DNA from: Microvirga massiliensis
GTDB lineage: Bacteria > Pseudomonadota > Alphaproteobacteria > Rhizobiales > Beijerinckiaceae
DNA: 64,000 bases
Assembly (NCBI RefSeq): GCF_001006805.1
Contig: NZ_LN811358.1
Span: 284,879-348,878, forward strand
Direction: 5' to 3'
Below are positions 52,148 to 61,209 of the stretch, piece by piece (the stretch's first letter is position 1; each line of letters starts with the position of its first letter). The notes below the pieces were generated by a model, which searched no databases, had not been told where the DNA came from, and was given only the letters and a program-made list of their open reading frames with translations. Both the position numbers and the translations under genes were made by a program.

Positions 52148-52633
52148 TCAGAGCGACTTCAGCAGATTCTCGGCGCTCGAAATCTCGGCCTTGCCAGGCG
52201 CATCCTCGACATTGAGCACGCGCACGACACCGTCATCGACGAGCATCGCATAGCGCTGCGAGCGCGTGCCGAGTCCCATGCCCGAACCGTCGAGCGACAG
52301 TCCCAGGGATTTTGCGAAATCGCCGTTTCCGTCGGACAGGAACTCGATATCGGGACCCGCATTGGACGCCTTCGACCAGGCATCCAGAACGAACACGTCG
52401 TTGACGGCGGTCACGACGATCGCGTCGATTCCCTTGCTTTTGATCTCGCTCGCCTTGGTGACGTAGCCCGGCAGATGATTCCGGTGGCAGGTCGGCGTGA
52501 AGGCACCCGGCACTGCGACGAGGACCACCTTGCGGCCCTTGAAAATCTCATCCGTCGACTTGGTTTTTGGCCCTTCGGCCGTCATGACGCGAAAAGTCGC
52601 CTGAGGCAGGCGCTCGCCAACCTGAATGGTCAT
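52148..52633 (-). CDS. Peroxiredoxin (Prx5-type)
   Basis: 161 residues. Thiol peroxidase of the Prx5/redoxin group: peroxidatic Cys49 in PGAFTPTCHRNHLPGY and Arg in LGTRSQRYAMLVDDG. No second resolving cysteine is seen, so it is probably a 1-Cys enzyme reduced by glutathione/glutaredoxin or thioredoxin. Cytoplasmic. ATG 52633 has AGGAGAG upstream; the upstream open frame is ignored. Convergent with rnhA (17-bp gap), 46 bp downstream of the DsbD-N-like gene, with which it may be co-transcribed. Confidence 0.93.
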   Translation of the reverse strand: MTIQVGERLPQATFRVMTAEGPKTKSTDEIFKGRKVVLVAVPGAFTPTCHRNHLPGYVTKASEIKSKGIDAIVVTAVNDVFVLDAWSKASNAGPDIEFLSDGNGDFAKSLGLSLDGSGMGLGTRSQRYAMLVDDGVVRVLNVEDAPGKAEISSAENLLKSL

Positions 52634-52679
52634 CGGAACTCTCCTGAACGAACCGGCGCGGAAGCGCGGTCGCCCTCGC

Positions 52680-53510
52680 TTACCGTGCGGCAGCGCCTGC
52701 GTCGAGGTCGACCCGTGTTTCGATGGCCTGCCCATCCGCGACGAGGGTCAGGAGCAGCGGCACCGTTCCCTTAGCGTCCTTCGGTTTTTCCTCCAGGGTA
52801 AGCCTGAAACGTTGCTGCGAATCGGGTTCGGACGTCGCGGCGAACCATCCTTCCGGCGCCTCGGCGAAGAGGGCAGGGGCCGTTCCCGCGGGCGCAGCGA
52901 CTTCCACCTCGAAGGTCGGAACTGGTCCCGCTACGGGACGAACCGATCGGATAGAAAGCGGCTCGTCGGATCCGAGGGAACGCTGGCGCGGCACGCTCGA
53001 TCGCGCGTCGTCGATGGCATCGCGATGCTCCCGGTCGTCGTCTTCGAGCCGGAGGACGAGATCCGCACGGGCCGGGATGCAGATCTCCTTGCAGACTCCG
53101 TATTCGACGGCGAGCTTGAGCGTCGTCGGATTTCCAGCCGATTCCGGCGCGAGGACCACCGGAAAGAGCACGCGATCGTGATACCCGTAAGCGACGCCCG
53201 CCGCGTCGGTGGAACGCTCGGGCGCAGGCCATTCGACCTCGATCGATCCGGCGTTCTGAGACCCGTCCCAGTTGAAGCGCGGAGGGAGGCCGGAATCGCC
53301 GGGGTTGCGCCAATAGGTCTTGAACCCGTCGTCGAGGACGATCTCGATCCCGGCCAGTCGCTTGCCGTCGTCACCGCCGCCCGAGACGAGACGCACCCGT
53401 GAGTGAAATCCGTGGCTCCACTCGGACGCTGCATCGGAGGCTGCAGTCGTGGGGGCGAGCCCGACCAGCATGGCTCCAAGCAGCGTGGCCAAGTACGCGA
53501 TAGAACTCAT
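52680..53510 (-). CDS. DsbD N-terminal-domain-like exported protein
   Basis: 276 residues with a signal peptide (MSSIAYLATLLGAMLVGLAP, cleavage near TAAS). The mature part resembles the periplasmic alpha domain of DsbD (TYWRNPGDSGLPPRFNWDGS, VLFPVVLAPESAG) with the redox pair GVCKEICIPA (C-x3-C). The transmembrane DsbD and thioredoxin-like gamma domains are absent, so it must work with a separate reductant or bind heme/copper factors; such orphan forms are common in Rhizobiales. ATG 53510 with GGAGGT 10 bases upstream. Possible operon with the peroxiredoxin gene. Confidence 0.87.
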   Translation of the reverse strand: MSSIAYLATLLGAMLVGLAPTTAASDAASEWSHGFHSRVRLVSGGGDDGKRLAGIEIVLDDGFKTYWRNPGDSGLPPRFNWDGSQNAGSIEVEWPAPERSTDAAGVAYGYHDRVLFPVVLAPESAGNPTTLKLAVEYGVCKEICIPARADLVLRLEDDDREHRDAIDDARSSVPRQRSLGSDEPLSIRSVRPVAGPVPTFEVEVAAPAGTAPALFAEAPEGWFAATSEPDSQQRFRLTLEEKPKDAKGTVPLLLTLVADGQAIETRVDLDAGAAAR

Positions 53511-53703
53511 GGAACTGATACCTCCCGCTCGCACTTCCTTTGTCGAAGGTCCTCTCGACCTGCCATCCACGTTCCCGTGAGCGGGTTCGGCTCACCGATC
53601 GACGCTCAGGCCCGCGGAAAAGCCGATCCCCGGTTCCCCCTGTTGCGGGCACGGCTGGAGAGGGTCACTGGACAACACGGCGCTGTGGCGTAGCATGAAT
53701 CTC

Positions 53704-54315
53704 ATGGCTCTGAGGACCACACAGGACGTTACCGGCGAAGGCTACCTGGATGGGCAGCTCCTGATCGCAATGCCAGGGATGTCGGACGAACGCTTCGCGC
53801 GCTCCGTCATCTTCATCTGCGCCCATTCGGCGGAGGGCGCGATGGGGATCGTCCTGAACCGTCCGGCCGCAGATCTCAGCCTCCCGGATCTCCTGGTGCA
53901 GCTCGACATAGTCCCCGAGGCCGAGCGCATTCGCCTTCCGACTGAGGTCGGCAAGATGCAGGTTCTGATGGGCGGCCCTGTCGAAACGAGCCGCGGCTTC
54001 GTGCTGCACTCGCCGGACTTTCACATCGACCAGTCGACGCTCCCGATTGACGACAGCATCTGCCTGACAGCCACGATCGACATCCTGCGGGCGATCGCCC
54101 GCGGCCAAGGGCCGCGAAATGCCGTCCTTGCTCTTGGCTATGCAGGCTGGTCGGCGGGGCAGCTCGAGAGCGAGATCCAGGCAAATGGCTGGCTCAACTG
54201 CCCTGCGGATACCGAGCTGATCTTCAACAGCGCGGCCGACACGCGTTACCTGCTCGCCCTGCGCAAGATCGGCATCGATCCGGGTATGCTGTCGATGGAG
54301 GCCGGGCACGCTTGA
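53704..54315 (+). CDS. YqgE/AlgH family protein (UPF0301)
   Basis: 203 residues from ATG 53704; an ATG three codons earlier (53695) is equally possible. GYLDGQLLIAMPGMSDERFA, RSVIFICAHSAEGAMGIVLN, VLMGGPVETSRGFVLHS and ALGYAGWSAGQLESEI are the family signatures. Function not firmly known; AlgH was named for a role in alginate regulation. Cytoplasmic, no TM. Divergent from the DsbD-N-like gene; this neighbourhood is common in Bradyrhizobium-like genomes. Confidence 0.9.
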   Translation: MALRTTQDVTGEGYLDGQLLIAMPGMSDERFARSVIFICAHSAEGAMGIVLNRPAADLSLPDLLVQLDIVPEAERIRLPTEVGKMQVLMGGPVETSRGFVLHSPDFHIDQSTLPIDDSICLTATIDILRAIARGQGPRNAVLALGYAGWSAGQLESEIQANGWLNCPADTELIFNSAADTRYLLALRKIGIDPGMLSMEAGHA

Positions 54316-54379
54316 CGGGACTACGCAGAGGCTTCCGCCTCCCCCTCGACGAGAACGAGCACCCTGAACGAGTCGTCTA

Positions 54380-54402
54380 GTGAGAGTGGCGGCGCCGACC
54401 TC
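54380..54402. repeat. Fragment of the GGCGCC intergenic repeat
   Basis: The stretch GTGAGAGTGGCGGCGCCGAC (54380-54399) matches the closing end of the copy at 34198-34215 apart from one base, and stops immediately before the end of the GGDEF-EAL gene (54408). The hairpin arms are lost. Confidence 0.4.
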
Positions 54403-54407
54403 TCAAA

Positions 54408-57356
54408 TCATGCAGCTTCCGGCGTAGCCCCGACGAGCTGACGGGCCTGAATCGGCGACATCGGATCGCCGAAGACAGGTCCTTGCGCGTATTCGCAGCC
54501 GAGCTGGTAGAGCTCGATCGCTTCCGACTCCGTCTCGGCGCCCTCGGCGACGACTTCCATCTCGAGCTCGTGCGCCATCTTGATGATCGAGCGCAGGATC
54601 ACCGGTCGTCCGTGCGCCATCTGGCGCACGAAGGACTGGTCGACCTTGATCGTGTCGAACGGGAACCGCAGCAGATAGGAGAGGGCGGAGAACCCGGTCC
54701 CGAAATCGTCGAGGGACAGGCCGGCTCCGAGATCGCGAAGTCGGCTGAGCATCTGCGCCGAGTATTCCGGATTCTCCATCACGAGGCTCTCGGTCATCTC
54801 GAGCTTGAGAGAGCCCGGCAGCACGCCCGTGCGGAGGAGAACGGTCTTCACTTCGTGCAGGAGGTCGTGCCGCAGGAGCTGGCGGCTTGACATGTTGACG
54901 CTCGCGAAGATCGGCGGATCGACCTCGAGGGCGCTCTGCCACGCGGCGAGCTCCCTGGCCGTTCGCTCGAGAAGGAACACGCTCAGCCCGACGATGAGGC
55001 CGGTCTCTTCCGCGAGCGGGAGGAAGTCCTGCGGTCCGATCTGGCCGAGGCGAGGGTGGTCCCAGCGCAGCATCGATTCGAAGCCGGCGATGGTGCGGTC
55101 CTCGAGCCGGACGATCGGCTTGAAGAGCACCCGCATCTCGCCGCGCTCGATGGCGCGCCGGAGGTCGGCTTCGAGGGTGAACCGGTCGCTGTGGTCAGAA
55201 CGCATGTTCGGGCGGAAGACTTCGATGCGGTCACCTCCGAGCCGCTTCGCGCTGACCATCGCGATCTCGGCATTCTTCAGGATCTCATCACGCCGAAGGG
55301 CGATCTGCGGATCGTAGAGCGCCAATCCGATCGACGCCGTCAGCGAGACCTCGCGATCGGCGTAGGTGACCGGCGTGTTGACGGCGCGACGGATCAGCTC
55401 CGCGAAGGCGATGATGCGGTCGGTTTCCCGCTCCGACATCAGGATCAGGGCGAATTCGTCGCCGGCGAGCCGCGCTAGTGAATCCTGCGGCCGCAGCAGG
55501 CGACCGAGACGCCGTGAAAGAGTCAGGAGGATCGAGTCTCCCGCTGAATACCCGACAGCCTCGTTGATCTGCTTGAAGCGATCAAGGTCGACGACGATGA
55601 CGGTCGGCCGGATGGCATCATCCTGGCTCGCGAAATTCAGGGCAGCGTCGAGGCGGTCGGCAAAGAGCTGGCGGTTGGGGAGGCCCGTCAGGCTGTCGTG
55701 GACGGCGTCGTGAAGGAGGCGCTCTTCCGAGGTCTTCACATCCGTGACGTCGCACAGCGTGCCGACGATGCGAACGACCTCGCCATCGCTGCCGATCACC
55801 GGCCGTGCCTTCAGCCGGAACCAGTGATGCTGACCCGAGGCGGAGCGAAGCCTGAAGTCGAGCGAGAGCCGGCCGCGCCGCTGTTCGATCACCGCATCGA
55901 GAGAGGTGCGGTAGCGGTCGCGATCGAAAGGATGGACGAGATCGAGCCAGTCGGCAGCAGACCCTTCGAGCGCGCCACGCTTGAGGCCGAGCTGGTGCTC
56001 CACCTCCGGACTGACGAAGATCCTGTCGGAGACCACGTCCCAGTCGAACACGATGTCGCCGGCGCCCGCGAGGGCGAGGGCCCGCCGTTCGGTATCGGTC
56101 ACGAGCCCCTGCGCAAAGCCGCCACCCGCGAAGGCGTGCTGCATCACCGTGAAGCCGATCAGCATCACGATCAGGACGAGGCCGCCGATGAGTGCGGGCG
56201 GAACGAGATCCCCGTTGAGCTGGCCCATGACCGTGAAGCCCGCGGCCACTACCCAGGCGATGAGCAGCAGCCAGGTCGGGACGAGCATGACCGCCCGATC
56301 GTAGCCATGCGTGGCGAGATGGATCACCAGCACGAAGCCGATGGCTGCGACGGCCGCGATCGAAATTCGCGCCACGCCCGATGCCATCGGCGGATCGACG
56401 ACCGCGAGGCCGACGAGCGCTGCGAGGAAGACGAGCCACAATCCGGTGACGTGGCTGTAGCGGACATGCCATCGGTTGAGATTGAGATACGCGAAGAGGA
56501 ATACCAGCAGGGTCGCGGCGAGCACGGCCTCCGCACCGGCGCGATACACCCGCTCCGCGGCGTCCGTGACCGGAAAGATACGTTGGAAAAAGCCGAAATC
56601 GATGCAGGCATAGGCAAGCACGGCCCACGCGAGCGCTGCCGCTGCCGGAAAGATCAGGGCTCCCTTCACGACGAACACGATCGTGAGGAACAGCGCGAGA
56701 AGGCCGGCTATCCCGATGATGATACCCTTGTAGAGCGTCAGCCCGTTCATTCGCTCCGTGTGGGCCGCAGCCTGCCAGAGATAGAGCTGCGGGAGATTCG
56801 AGGATGCCAGTTCGGCCACGAAGGTGACCGTCGTGCCCGGATCGAGCGTGATGAGGAACATGTCCGCATCGGCGTTGTCCTGGCGTTCGGGCCGGATGCC
56901 CTGGCTCGCGGTGATGGCCGCGATGCGCGAAGAGCCGAGGTCCGGCCAGATGACGCCCGACCCTGTCATGCGGAAATGCGGCGCCACGAGAATGCGGTCG
57001 ATCTGCTCGTCGGTCTCGTTGGTGAGGGCGAAGACGATCCAGTCCGGCCGGCTGCCGGCCTCACGCGCCTTCACGGCGATGCGGCGCACGATGCCGTCGC
57101 GCCCCATCGCCGTCGAGATGCGGATCTCGTCGCCCTCTGATCGATAGCGCTCGACCATCGGGGTAAGGTCAATGGCCTTCGCGTCGAGGGTCACGCGGAC
57201 GGCTTCGACAGCCGACGCCGGAGACGACCAGGCGCCGAGGCTCAGCATTGCGAGCAGGAGCGCAAGAGCGAAACTGACGATCCGCAAGGCTTCGATCTTT
57301 CGTCCGTGACTCGCAGGCAAGGGAGAATCGGTACCGGTCAGGAAGGCCGGGAGCAA
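54408..57356 (-). CDS. Membrane PAS-GGDEF-EAL protein (c-di-GMP turnover)
   Basis: 982 residues. Signal/TM at about 24-45, a beta-rich periplasmic segment (50-200) like 7TMR-DISM extracellular regions, then seven or eight TM helices (210-405), a PAS domain (425-540), GGDEF (548-716) and EAL (725-970). The GGDEF motif is AGDEF (631-635), with an I-site RPQD at 622-625 exactly five residues before it. The EAL triad reads ESM (760-762), but Asn in SVNMSSRQ, Glu in LEMTES, DDFGTG, the Lys of IKVDQSF and the Glu of VAEGAET are kept, so phosphodiesterase activity is plausible and cyclase activity uncertain. The TTG start at 57356 is the longest choice; TTG 57287 is an alternative. Confidence 0.85.
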   Translation of the reverse strand: MLPAFLTGTDSPLPASHGRKIEALRIVSFALALLLAMLSLGAWSSPASAVEAVRVTLDAKAIDLTPMVERYRSEGDEIRISTAMGRDGIVRRIAVKAREAGSRPDWIVFALTNETDEQIDRILVAPHFRMTGSGVIWPDLGSSRIAAITASQGIRPERQDNADADMFLITLDPGTTVTFVAELASSNLPQLYLWQAAAHTERMNGLTLYKGIIIGIAGLLALFLTIVFVVKGALIFPAAAALAWAVLAYACIDFGFFQRIFPVTDAAERVYRAGAEAVLAATLLVFLFAYLNLNRWHVRYSHVTGLWLVFLAALVGLAVVDPPMASGVARISIAAVAAIGFVLVIHLATHGYDRAVMLVPTWLLLIAWVVAAGFTVMGQLNGDLVPPALIGGLVLIVMLIGFTVMQHAFAGGGFAQGLVTDTERRALALAGAGDIVFDWDVVSDRIFVSPEVEHQLGLKRGALEGSAADWLDLVHPFDRDRYRTSLDAVIEQRRGRLSLDFRLRSASGQHHWFRLKARPVIGSDGEVVRIVGTLCDVTDVKTSEERLLHDAVHDSLTGLPNRQLFADRLDAALNFASQDDAIRPTVIVVDLDRFKQINEAVGYSAGDSILLTLSRRLGRLLRPQDSLARLAGDEFALILMSERETDRIIAFAELIRRAVNTPVTYADREVSLTASIGLALYDPQIALRRDEILKNAEIAMVSAKRLGGDRIEVFRPNMRSDHSDRFTLEADLRRAIERGEMRVLFKPIVRLEDRTIAGFESMLRWDHPRLGQIGPQDFLPLAEETGLIVGLSVFLLERTARELAAWQSALEVDPPIFASVNMSSRQLLRHDLLHEVKTVLLRTGVLPGSLKLEMTESLVMENPEYSAQMLSRLRDLGAGLSLDDFGTGFSALSYLLRFPFDTIKVDQSFVRQMAHGRPVILRSIIKMAHELEMEVVAEGAETESEAIELYQLGCEYAQGPVFGDPMSPIQARQLVGATPEAA

Positions 57357-57439
57357 GGCGGGAGCCTTACGCCCGAGCCGGGATGAAAGGCGAAATCAAG
57401 ATGAACCCGCGCGTGCGGCGGAATCGGCGGGTAGGCGCC

Positions 57440-58732
57440 TCAGGCCCGTGGACCGTGGAGCCGCTCGGCAATCTCGGTAATCGATGGAAGCCCGTCAATC
57501 GGTCCGATCGCCGCCACTGTGGGCAGCCCCGCGAGGACGTGCTTTCCCGCGCTCCGAACGTCATCCGGAGTCAGAGCGTCGACCTTGGCGATGATTTCGT
57601 GGCTCGGGATGAGGCGCCCCCACGCGAGGAGCTGACGGGCGGTCCGTTCGATTCGCCCACCCGGTGTCTCGAGCGCAGCGAGAAGCGCGACCTTCATCTG
57701 CGCCTTCGCGCGGACGATTTCGCTCTCGTCGATGGTCTCGATGGCCGTCGTCACGGTATCGAATATGACATCGACAAGTTCCGCTACGTCGCTACCCGCA
57801 GTCCCGGCACCGATTCCGAAGAGGCCGCAATCCGAGAAGGGCCAGTGGAAGGCGTCGATCGCGTAGGCCAGCCCACGGGTCTCCCGCACTTCGTGCCAGA
57901 GGCGCGATGTCAGGCCACCCCCGAGTACGTGCGCAAAGAGATGCGTCGCGTAGTAACCCGAATCCTTGAAGGACAGGCCGGGCCAGCCAAGGACGATATT
58001 GGCCTGCTCCAGGCGTCGCGGCAGCAGATGGGCTCCGCCCGAATATCGCGCATGCTCGGCCTCCACGGCAGGCCGCGCGGGTAGATGTCCGAACGCATGT
58101 TCGGCGGCGGCCACGATCGCTTCGTGGTCGACATTCCCGGCTGCCGCCAACACCATCTTCTCGGGAACATATTCCCGCTCCATGAAGCGGTGGATGGCCG
58201 CTGCGTCGAACCCCTTGACCGTGGTCGGCGTCCCGAGGATCGGGCGGCCGATAGCCTGTCCCGTGAAGGCACGCTCCATGAAGGCGTCGTAGACGAGGTC
58301 GTCAGGCGTGTCTTCGACAGCGGCGTATTCCTGCAGGATGACGCTCTTCTCGCGGGCGAGTTCGGCTGCAGCGAAGGTCGAGGAGGTGAGGATATCGCCG
58401 ATCACGTCGAGGGCGACGTCGACGTTCTCGCCGAGGACGCGCGCCGTATAGCTCGTCGATTCGACGCTCGTGGCGGCGTTGATCTCACCGCCGACATTCT
58501 CGATGTCTTCCGCAATTTGCCGCGCCGAGCGTCTCGCGGTGCCCTTGAACGCCATGTGCTCGATGAGATGGGAGAGGCCGTGCTCCTCCGGCGCCTCGTT
58601 GCGCGAGCCGGCTCCGACCCAGACCCCCAAGGTTGCCGTTGCGATTTCGGGCATCCGTTCGGTCGCGACCGTGAGTCCGTTCGACAGCCGGGTGATCTCG
58701 ATCCGGGGCTCCGCGATGAAGTGATGGTTCAT
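57440..58732 (-). CDS. M16 zinc peptidase, processing-peptidase-like
   Basis: 430 residues. HxxEH as HLIEH at residues 55-59, the downstream Glu in SVILQEYAAVEDTPDD, and the C-domain GGGLTSRLWHEVRETRGLAY. This is the alphaproteobacterial homologue of the catalytic subunit of mitochondrial processing peptidase, usually monomeric or homodimeric. It overlaps the thrC stop by ATGA (58729-58732), as is common in the class, implying coupling without a known metabolic reason. No signal peptide; cytoplasmic or periplasmic location unresolved. Confidence 0.94.
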   Translation of the reverse strand: MNHHFIAEPRIEITRLSNGLTVATERMPEIATATLGVWVGAGSRNEAPEEHGLSHLIEHMAFKGTARRSARQIAEDIENVGGEINAATSVESTSYTARVLGENVDVALDVIGDILTSSTFAAAELAREKSVILQEYAAVEDTPDDLVYDAFMERAFTGQAIGRPILGTPTTVKGFDAAAIHRFMEREYVPEKMVLAAAGNVDHEAIVAAAEHAFGHLPARPAVEAEHARYSGGAHLLPRRLEQANIVLGWPGLSFKDSGYYATHLFAHVLGGGLTSRLWHEVRETRGLAYAIDAFHWPFSDCGLFGIGAGTAGSDVAELVDVIFDTVTTAIETIDESEIVRAKAQMKVALLAALETPGGRIERTARQLLAWGRLIPSHEIIAKVDALTPDDVRSAGKHVLAGLPTVAAIGPIDGLPSITEIAERLHGPRA

Positions 58733-60144
58733 GCGGCGACGCCCCGCGCAGCGCGGGCGCGCTCGCGAACGAAGCGCTCGACCCGAGCTTGGTCGTGCGG
58801 CAGGACTGTGAACCGCTCCTCGCGGGAGAGCAGGTCCTCGAGATGCGGGGGAAGAGCCGGCCTCACACCGGTCGCACGCTCGACCGCTTCGGGGAACTTG
58901 GCAGGATGCGCCGTTGCCAGCGCGACCACCGGAACAGAGGGATCCTGTTCCAGAAGCCGTCGGCCGGCCCGCGTGCCGATCGCCGTATGCGGGTCGACGA
59001 CCATGCCGGTCGTGCTATGCACATCGCGAATCTCCGACGCGACGCCGGGCTCATCGACCGAGGCGGAGGCGAATTCGGATCGGATCCGTTCCAGCGGCCC
59101 GGGATCGATATCGAAGCGGCCCGCTTGGGCGAGGCTTCCCATGAGGCGGCGGATCGCGCCGGCATCGCGTCCATAGGCCTCGAAGAGCAATCTCTCGAAA
59201 TTCGACGACACCTGGATATCCATGGAGGGCGAGGTCGTGGGCTCAACGCCCTGGATCTGGTAGCTGCCCGTCGACAACGCCCGCACGAGGATGTCGTTCG
59301 CATTCGTTCCGATCATCAAGCGGCCGATCGGCAGGCCCATGCGCCTGGCGATCCATCCCGCGAGGATGTTGCCGAAATTGCCCGTCGGCACGGCGAAGGA
59401 CACGGGACGGTGGGGCGCACCGAGAGAGACTGCAGCCGTGAAATAATATACGGCCTGTGCAGCGACCCGGGCCCAGTTGATGGAGTTCACGCCCGACAGG
59501 AGAAGTTCGTCCCGGAAGCGGGCGTGATTGAACATCGCCTTCACGAGGGCCTGGCAGTCGTCGAAGGTGCCCTCGATCCCAATCGCGTGGACGTTCGGGG
59601 CGGCAACGGTCGTCATCTGACGCCGCTGTACCTCCGAGACCCGGCCATGCGGGTAGAGGATGAACACATCGACTTGCGAGAGGCCGCGAAAAGCCTCGAC
59701 GGCGGCGCTGCCGGTATCGCCTGACGTCGCGCCGATGATGGTCGCGCGGGCGCCGCGCTGACGCAACGCGTGGTCCATCAGGCGGCCGAGCAGCTGCATG
59801 GCCACGTCCTTGAACGCCAGCGTCGGGCCGTGGAACAGTTCGAGGACGAAGAGGTTGTCGCCGATCTGCGAGACTGGGCAGATCGCAGCATGGCGGAAGC
59901 CCGAATAGGCCTGGGCGATCATCCCGGAAAGGTCAGGTGCAGCGATCTCGTCCCCGATCAAGGGCGAGAGGACACGCTCGGCGACGGCAGCGTAGGGCAG
60001 GCCGGCGAAAGCCGCGATCGTGCTTGGCGTGAGGGCAGGAAACGCTTCGGGCACGTAGAGGCCCCCATCACGGGCCAGCCCGGTCAGGAGCGCGTCTGTG
60101 AAGCCGATCGCTGGCGCCTCGCCACGGGTCGAGACATGAAGCAC
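58729..60144 (-). CDS. thrC: Threonine synthase
   Basis: 471-residue PLP enzyme converting phosphohomoserine to threonine. N-terminal motif HVSTRGEAPAIGFTDALLTG, ARDGGLYVPE, the PLP lysine in GPTLAFKDVAMQLLG, and GATSGDTGSAAVEAF (phosphate-binding loop) and SFAVPTGNFGNILAGWIARR. The GTG at 60144 is chosen because GGAG lies 6 bases upstream and the STRG motif starts immediately after; the longer open frame has no support. Its partner thrB is about 9 kb away, unlinked. Confidence 0.95.
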   Translation of the reverse strand: MLHVSTRGEAPAIGFTDALLTGLARDGGLYVPEAFPALTPSTIAAFAGLPYAAVAERVLSPLIGDEIAAPDLSGMIAQAYSGFRHAAICPVSQIGDNLFVLELFHGPTLAFKDVAMQLLGRLMDHALRQRGARATIIGATSGDTGSAAVEAFRGLSQVDVFILYPHGRVSEVQRRQMTTVAAPNVHAIGIEGTFDDCQALVKAMFNHARFRDELLLSGVNSINWARVAAQAVYYFTAAVSLGAPHRPVSFAVPTGNFGNILAGWIARRMGLPIGRLMIGTNANDILVRALSTGSYQIQGVEPTTSPSMDIQVSSNFERLLFEAYGRDAGAIRRLMGSLAQAGRFDIDPGPLERIRSEFASASVDEPGVASEIRDVHSTTGMVVDPHTAIGTRAGRRLLEQDPSVPVVALATAHPAKFPEAVERATGVRPALPPHLEDLLSREERFTVLPHDQARVERFVRERARAARGVAA

Positions 60145-60222
60145 GGGGTTCTCCGCGGAAAGATGACGGACATTACGGTCCGCAGGTGAGTGGAACAAGG
60201 CAGCTTCGGTTGCGAGCCCGGA

Positions 60223-60972
60223 TCAGGGTTCCGTCCGTATGGCCTCAGGCTCGCCGGAGAGACGACGCCGGACGAAAGCCACGAAGACGGCGATGAGCGT
60301 CAACGCGATTCCAAACCAAGTCAGTGCGTATTGGAGGTGGTTGTTCGGGATGTCGAGCTGAAACTGTCCGCCTCTGGGCCAGCTGCCGGGCTGCCCGGCC
60401 TCCGCCTCGATATAGTAGGGAGGAACGGAAAGGCCCTTGGCGGCGGCGAATTGCTGAGGTTTGCGGACGAACCACTCGTCCGCCTCCGGGCGGTTCTCGA
60501 GCATGAACCAGTTTGGCTGCTCCGGGGAGCGCAGAAGCCCGGTCACCGTCACCTCGCCCTCCGGCCGGCTCTCCGGGCGAGTAGCCGGATCCCGCAATTC
60601 GGTAGGAACAATACCACGATTGACCATCACGAGATTCCCCGATGGGAGTCGCAGCGGCGTGAATAGGTAGAAGCCCTGCAGCGGCATTCCCTTCACTCCG
60701 GGGGCCAGACCGTGGACCGGGGTTTCCGCGTCGTGAACGAACGTCCCGGTGACCTGCACACGGCGGAACTCGTCTTTGGCCGGGTCCCAGGTCGCGGGGA
60801 GGGAAGCCGGCTCGCCATAGGCGCGCGAAGCGATCTGCGCGAGGAGATCCTCTTTCCAGGCTCTCCTGTCGAGTTGCCAGAAGCCGAGGGAGAGCAGGAT
60901 CGCAAGCGCCACGAGGAAAGTGACGAACGGCCAGAGGAGCGTCGCGAAGCGATTCTCCGGTGCTCTTTTCAT
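60223..60972 (-). CDS. surf1: SURF1 family cytochrome oxidase assembly protein
   Basis: 249 residues. TM helices near both ends (about 12-32 and 218-238) with a periplasmic middle, as in Surf1/Shy1. Conserved segments: LGFWQLDRRAWKEDLLAQI, RVQVTGTFVHDAET, MPLQGFYLFTPLRLPSGNLV, VNRGIVP and IPNNHLQYALTWFGIAL. Helps heme a insertion into CoxA. ATG 60972 has GGGAGG upstream. Downstream of coxC and its terminator-like hairpin, so partly separate expression is possible. Confidence 0.94.
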   Translation of the reverse strand: MKRAPENRFATLLWPFVTFLVALAILLSLGFWQLDRRAWKEDLLAQIASRAYGEPASLPATWDPAKDEFRRVQVTGTFVHDAETPVHGLAPGVKGMPLQGFYLFTPLRLPSGNLVMVNRGIVPTELRDPATRPESRPEGEVTVTGLLRSPEQPNWFMLENRPEADEWFVRKPQQFAAAKGLSVPPYYIEAEAGQPGSWPRGGQFQLDIPNNHLQYALTWFGIALTLIAVFVAFVRRRLSGEPEAIRTEP

Positions 60973-61162
60973 CCGTGACCTCCCTCTGCCGAGCGATGGC
61001 GATTTCCGGCGAGGCCGGCCTTCACTCCTGTGCGGCACCAGGAGGTCCGATGGATCATCGGAGCCGTGGAGCGTCGCACGTGCCGGGAAGAGGCGGATGA
61101 TGCGCCAGGGACTGATTCCGGCAGCGAAAGCAAGAGAGGACGAGCCGTGTGCATAAACGAGG

Positions 61163-61184
61163 AAGGGCGGCCAAAGCCGCCCTT
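61163..61184 (-). terminator. Hairpin between coxC and surf1
   Basis: AAGGGCGGC (61163-61171) and GCCGCCCTT (61176-61184) form a 9-bp perfect stem with a CAAA loop, 26 bp after the coxC stop in the minus direction. No long U-run follows. In the 237-bp coxC-surf1 gap no DUF983 gene, found here in many relatives, was seen. Confidence 0.6.
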
Positions 61185-61209
61185 CATATAGGGAGTTCGG
61201 ACGAAGGTG

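Noticed and set aside
52626..53402. A 258-codon + strand open frame opposite the DsbD-N-like gene
   Set aside because: No motif, Arg/Gly-biased, and the opposite strand encodes a protein with signal peptide and conserved C-x3-C.
55698..57140. A 480-codon open frame on the + strand antisense to the GGDEF-EAL gene
   Set aside because: High G+C removes stop codons on the antisense strand; composition is Glu/Arg/His biased with no recognisable domain, while the minus-strand product has clear PAS, GGDEF and EAL domains.
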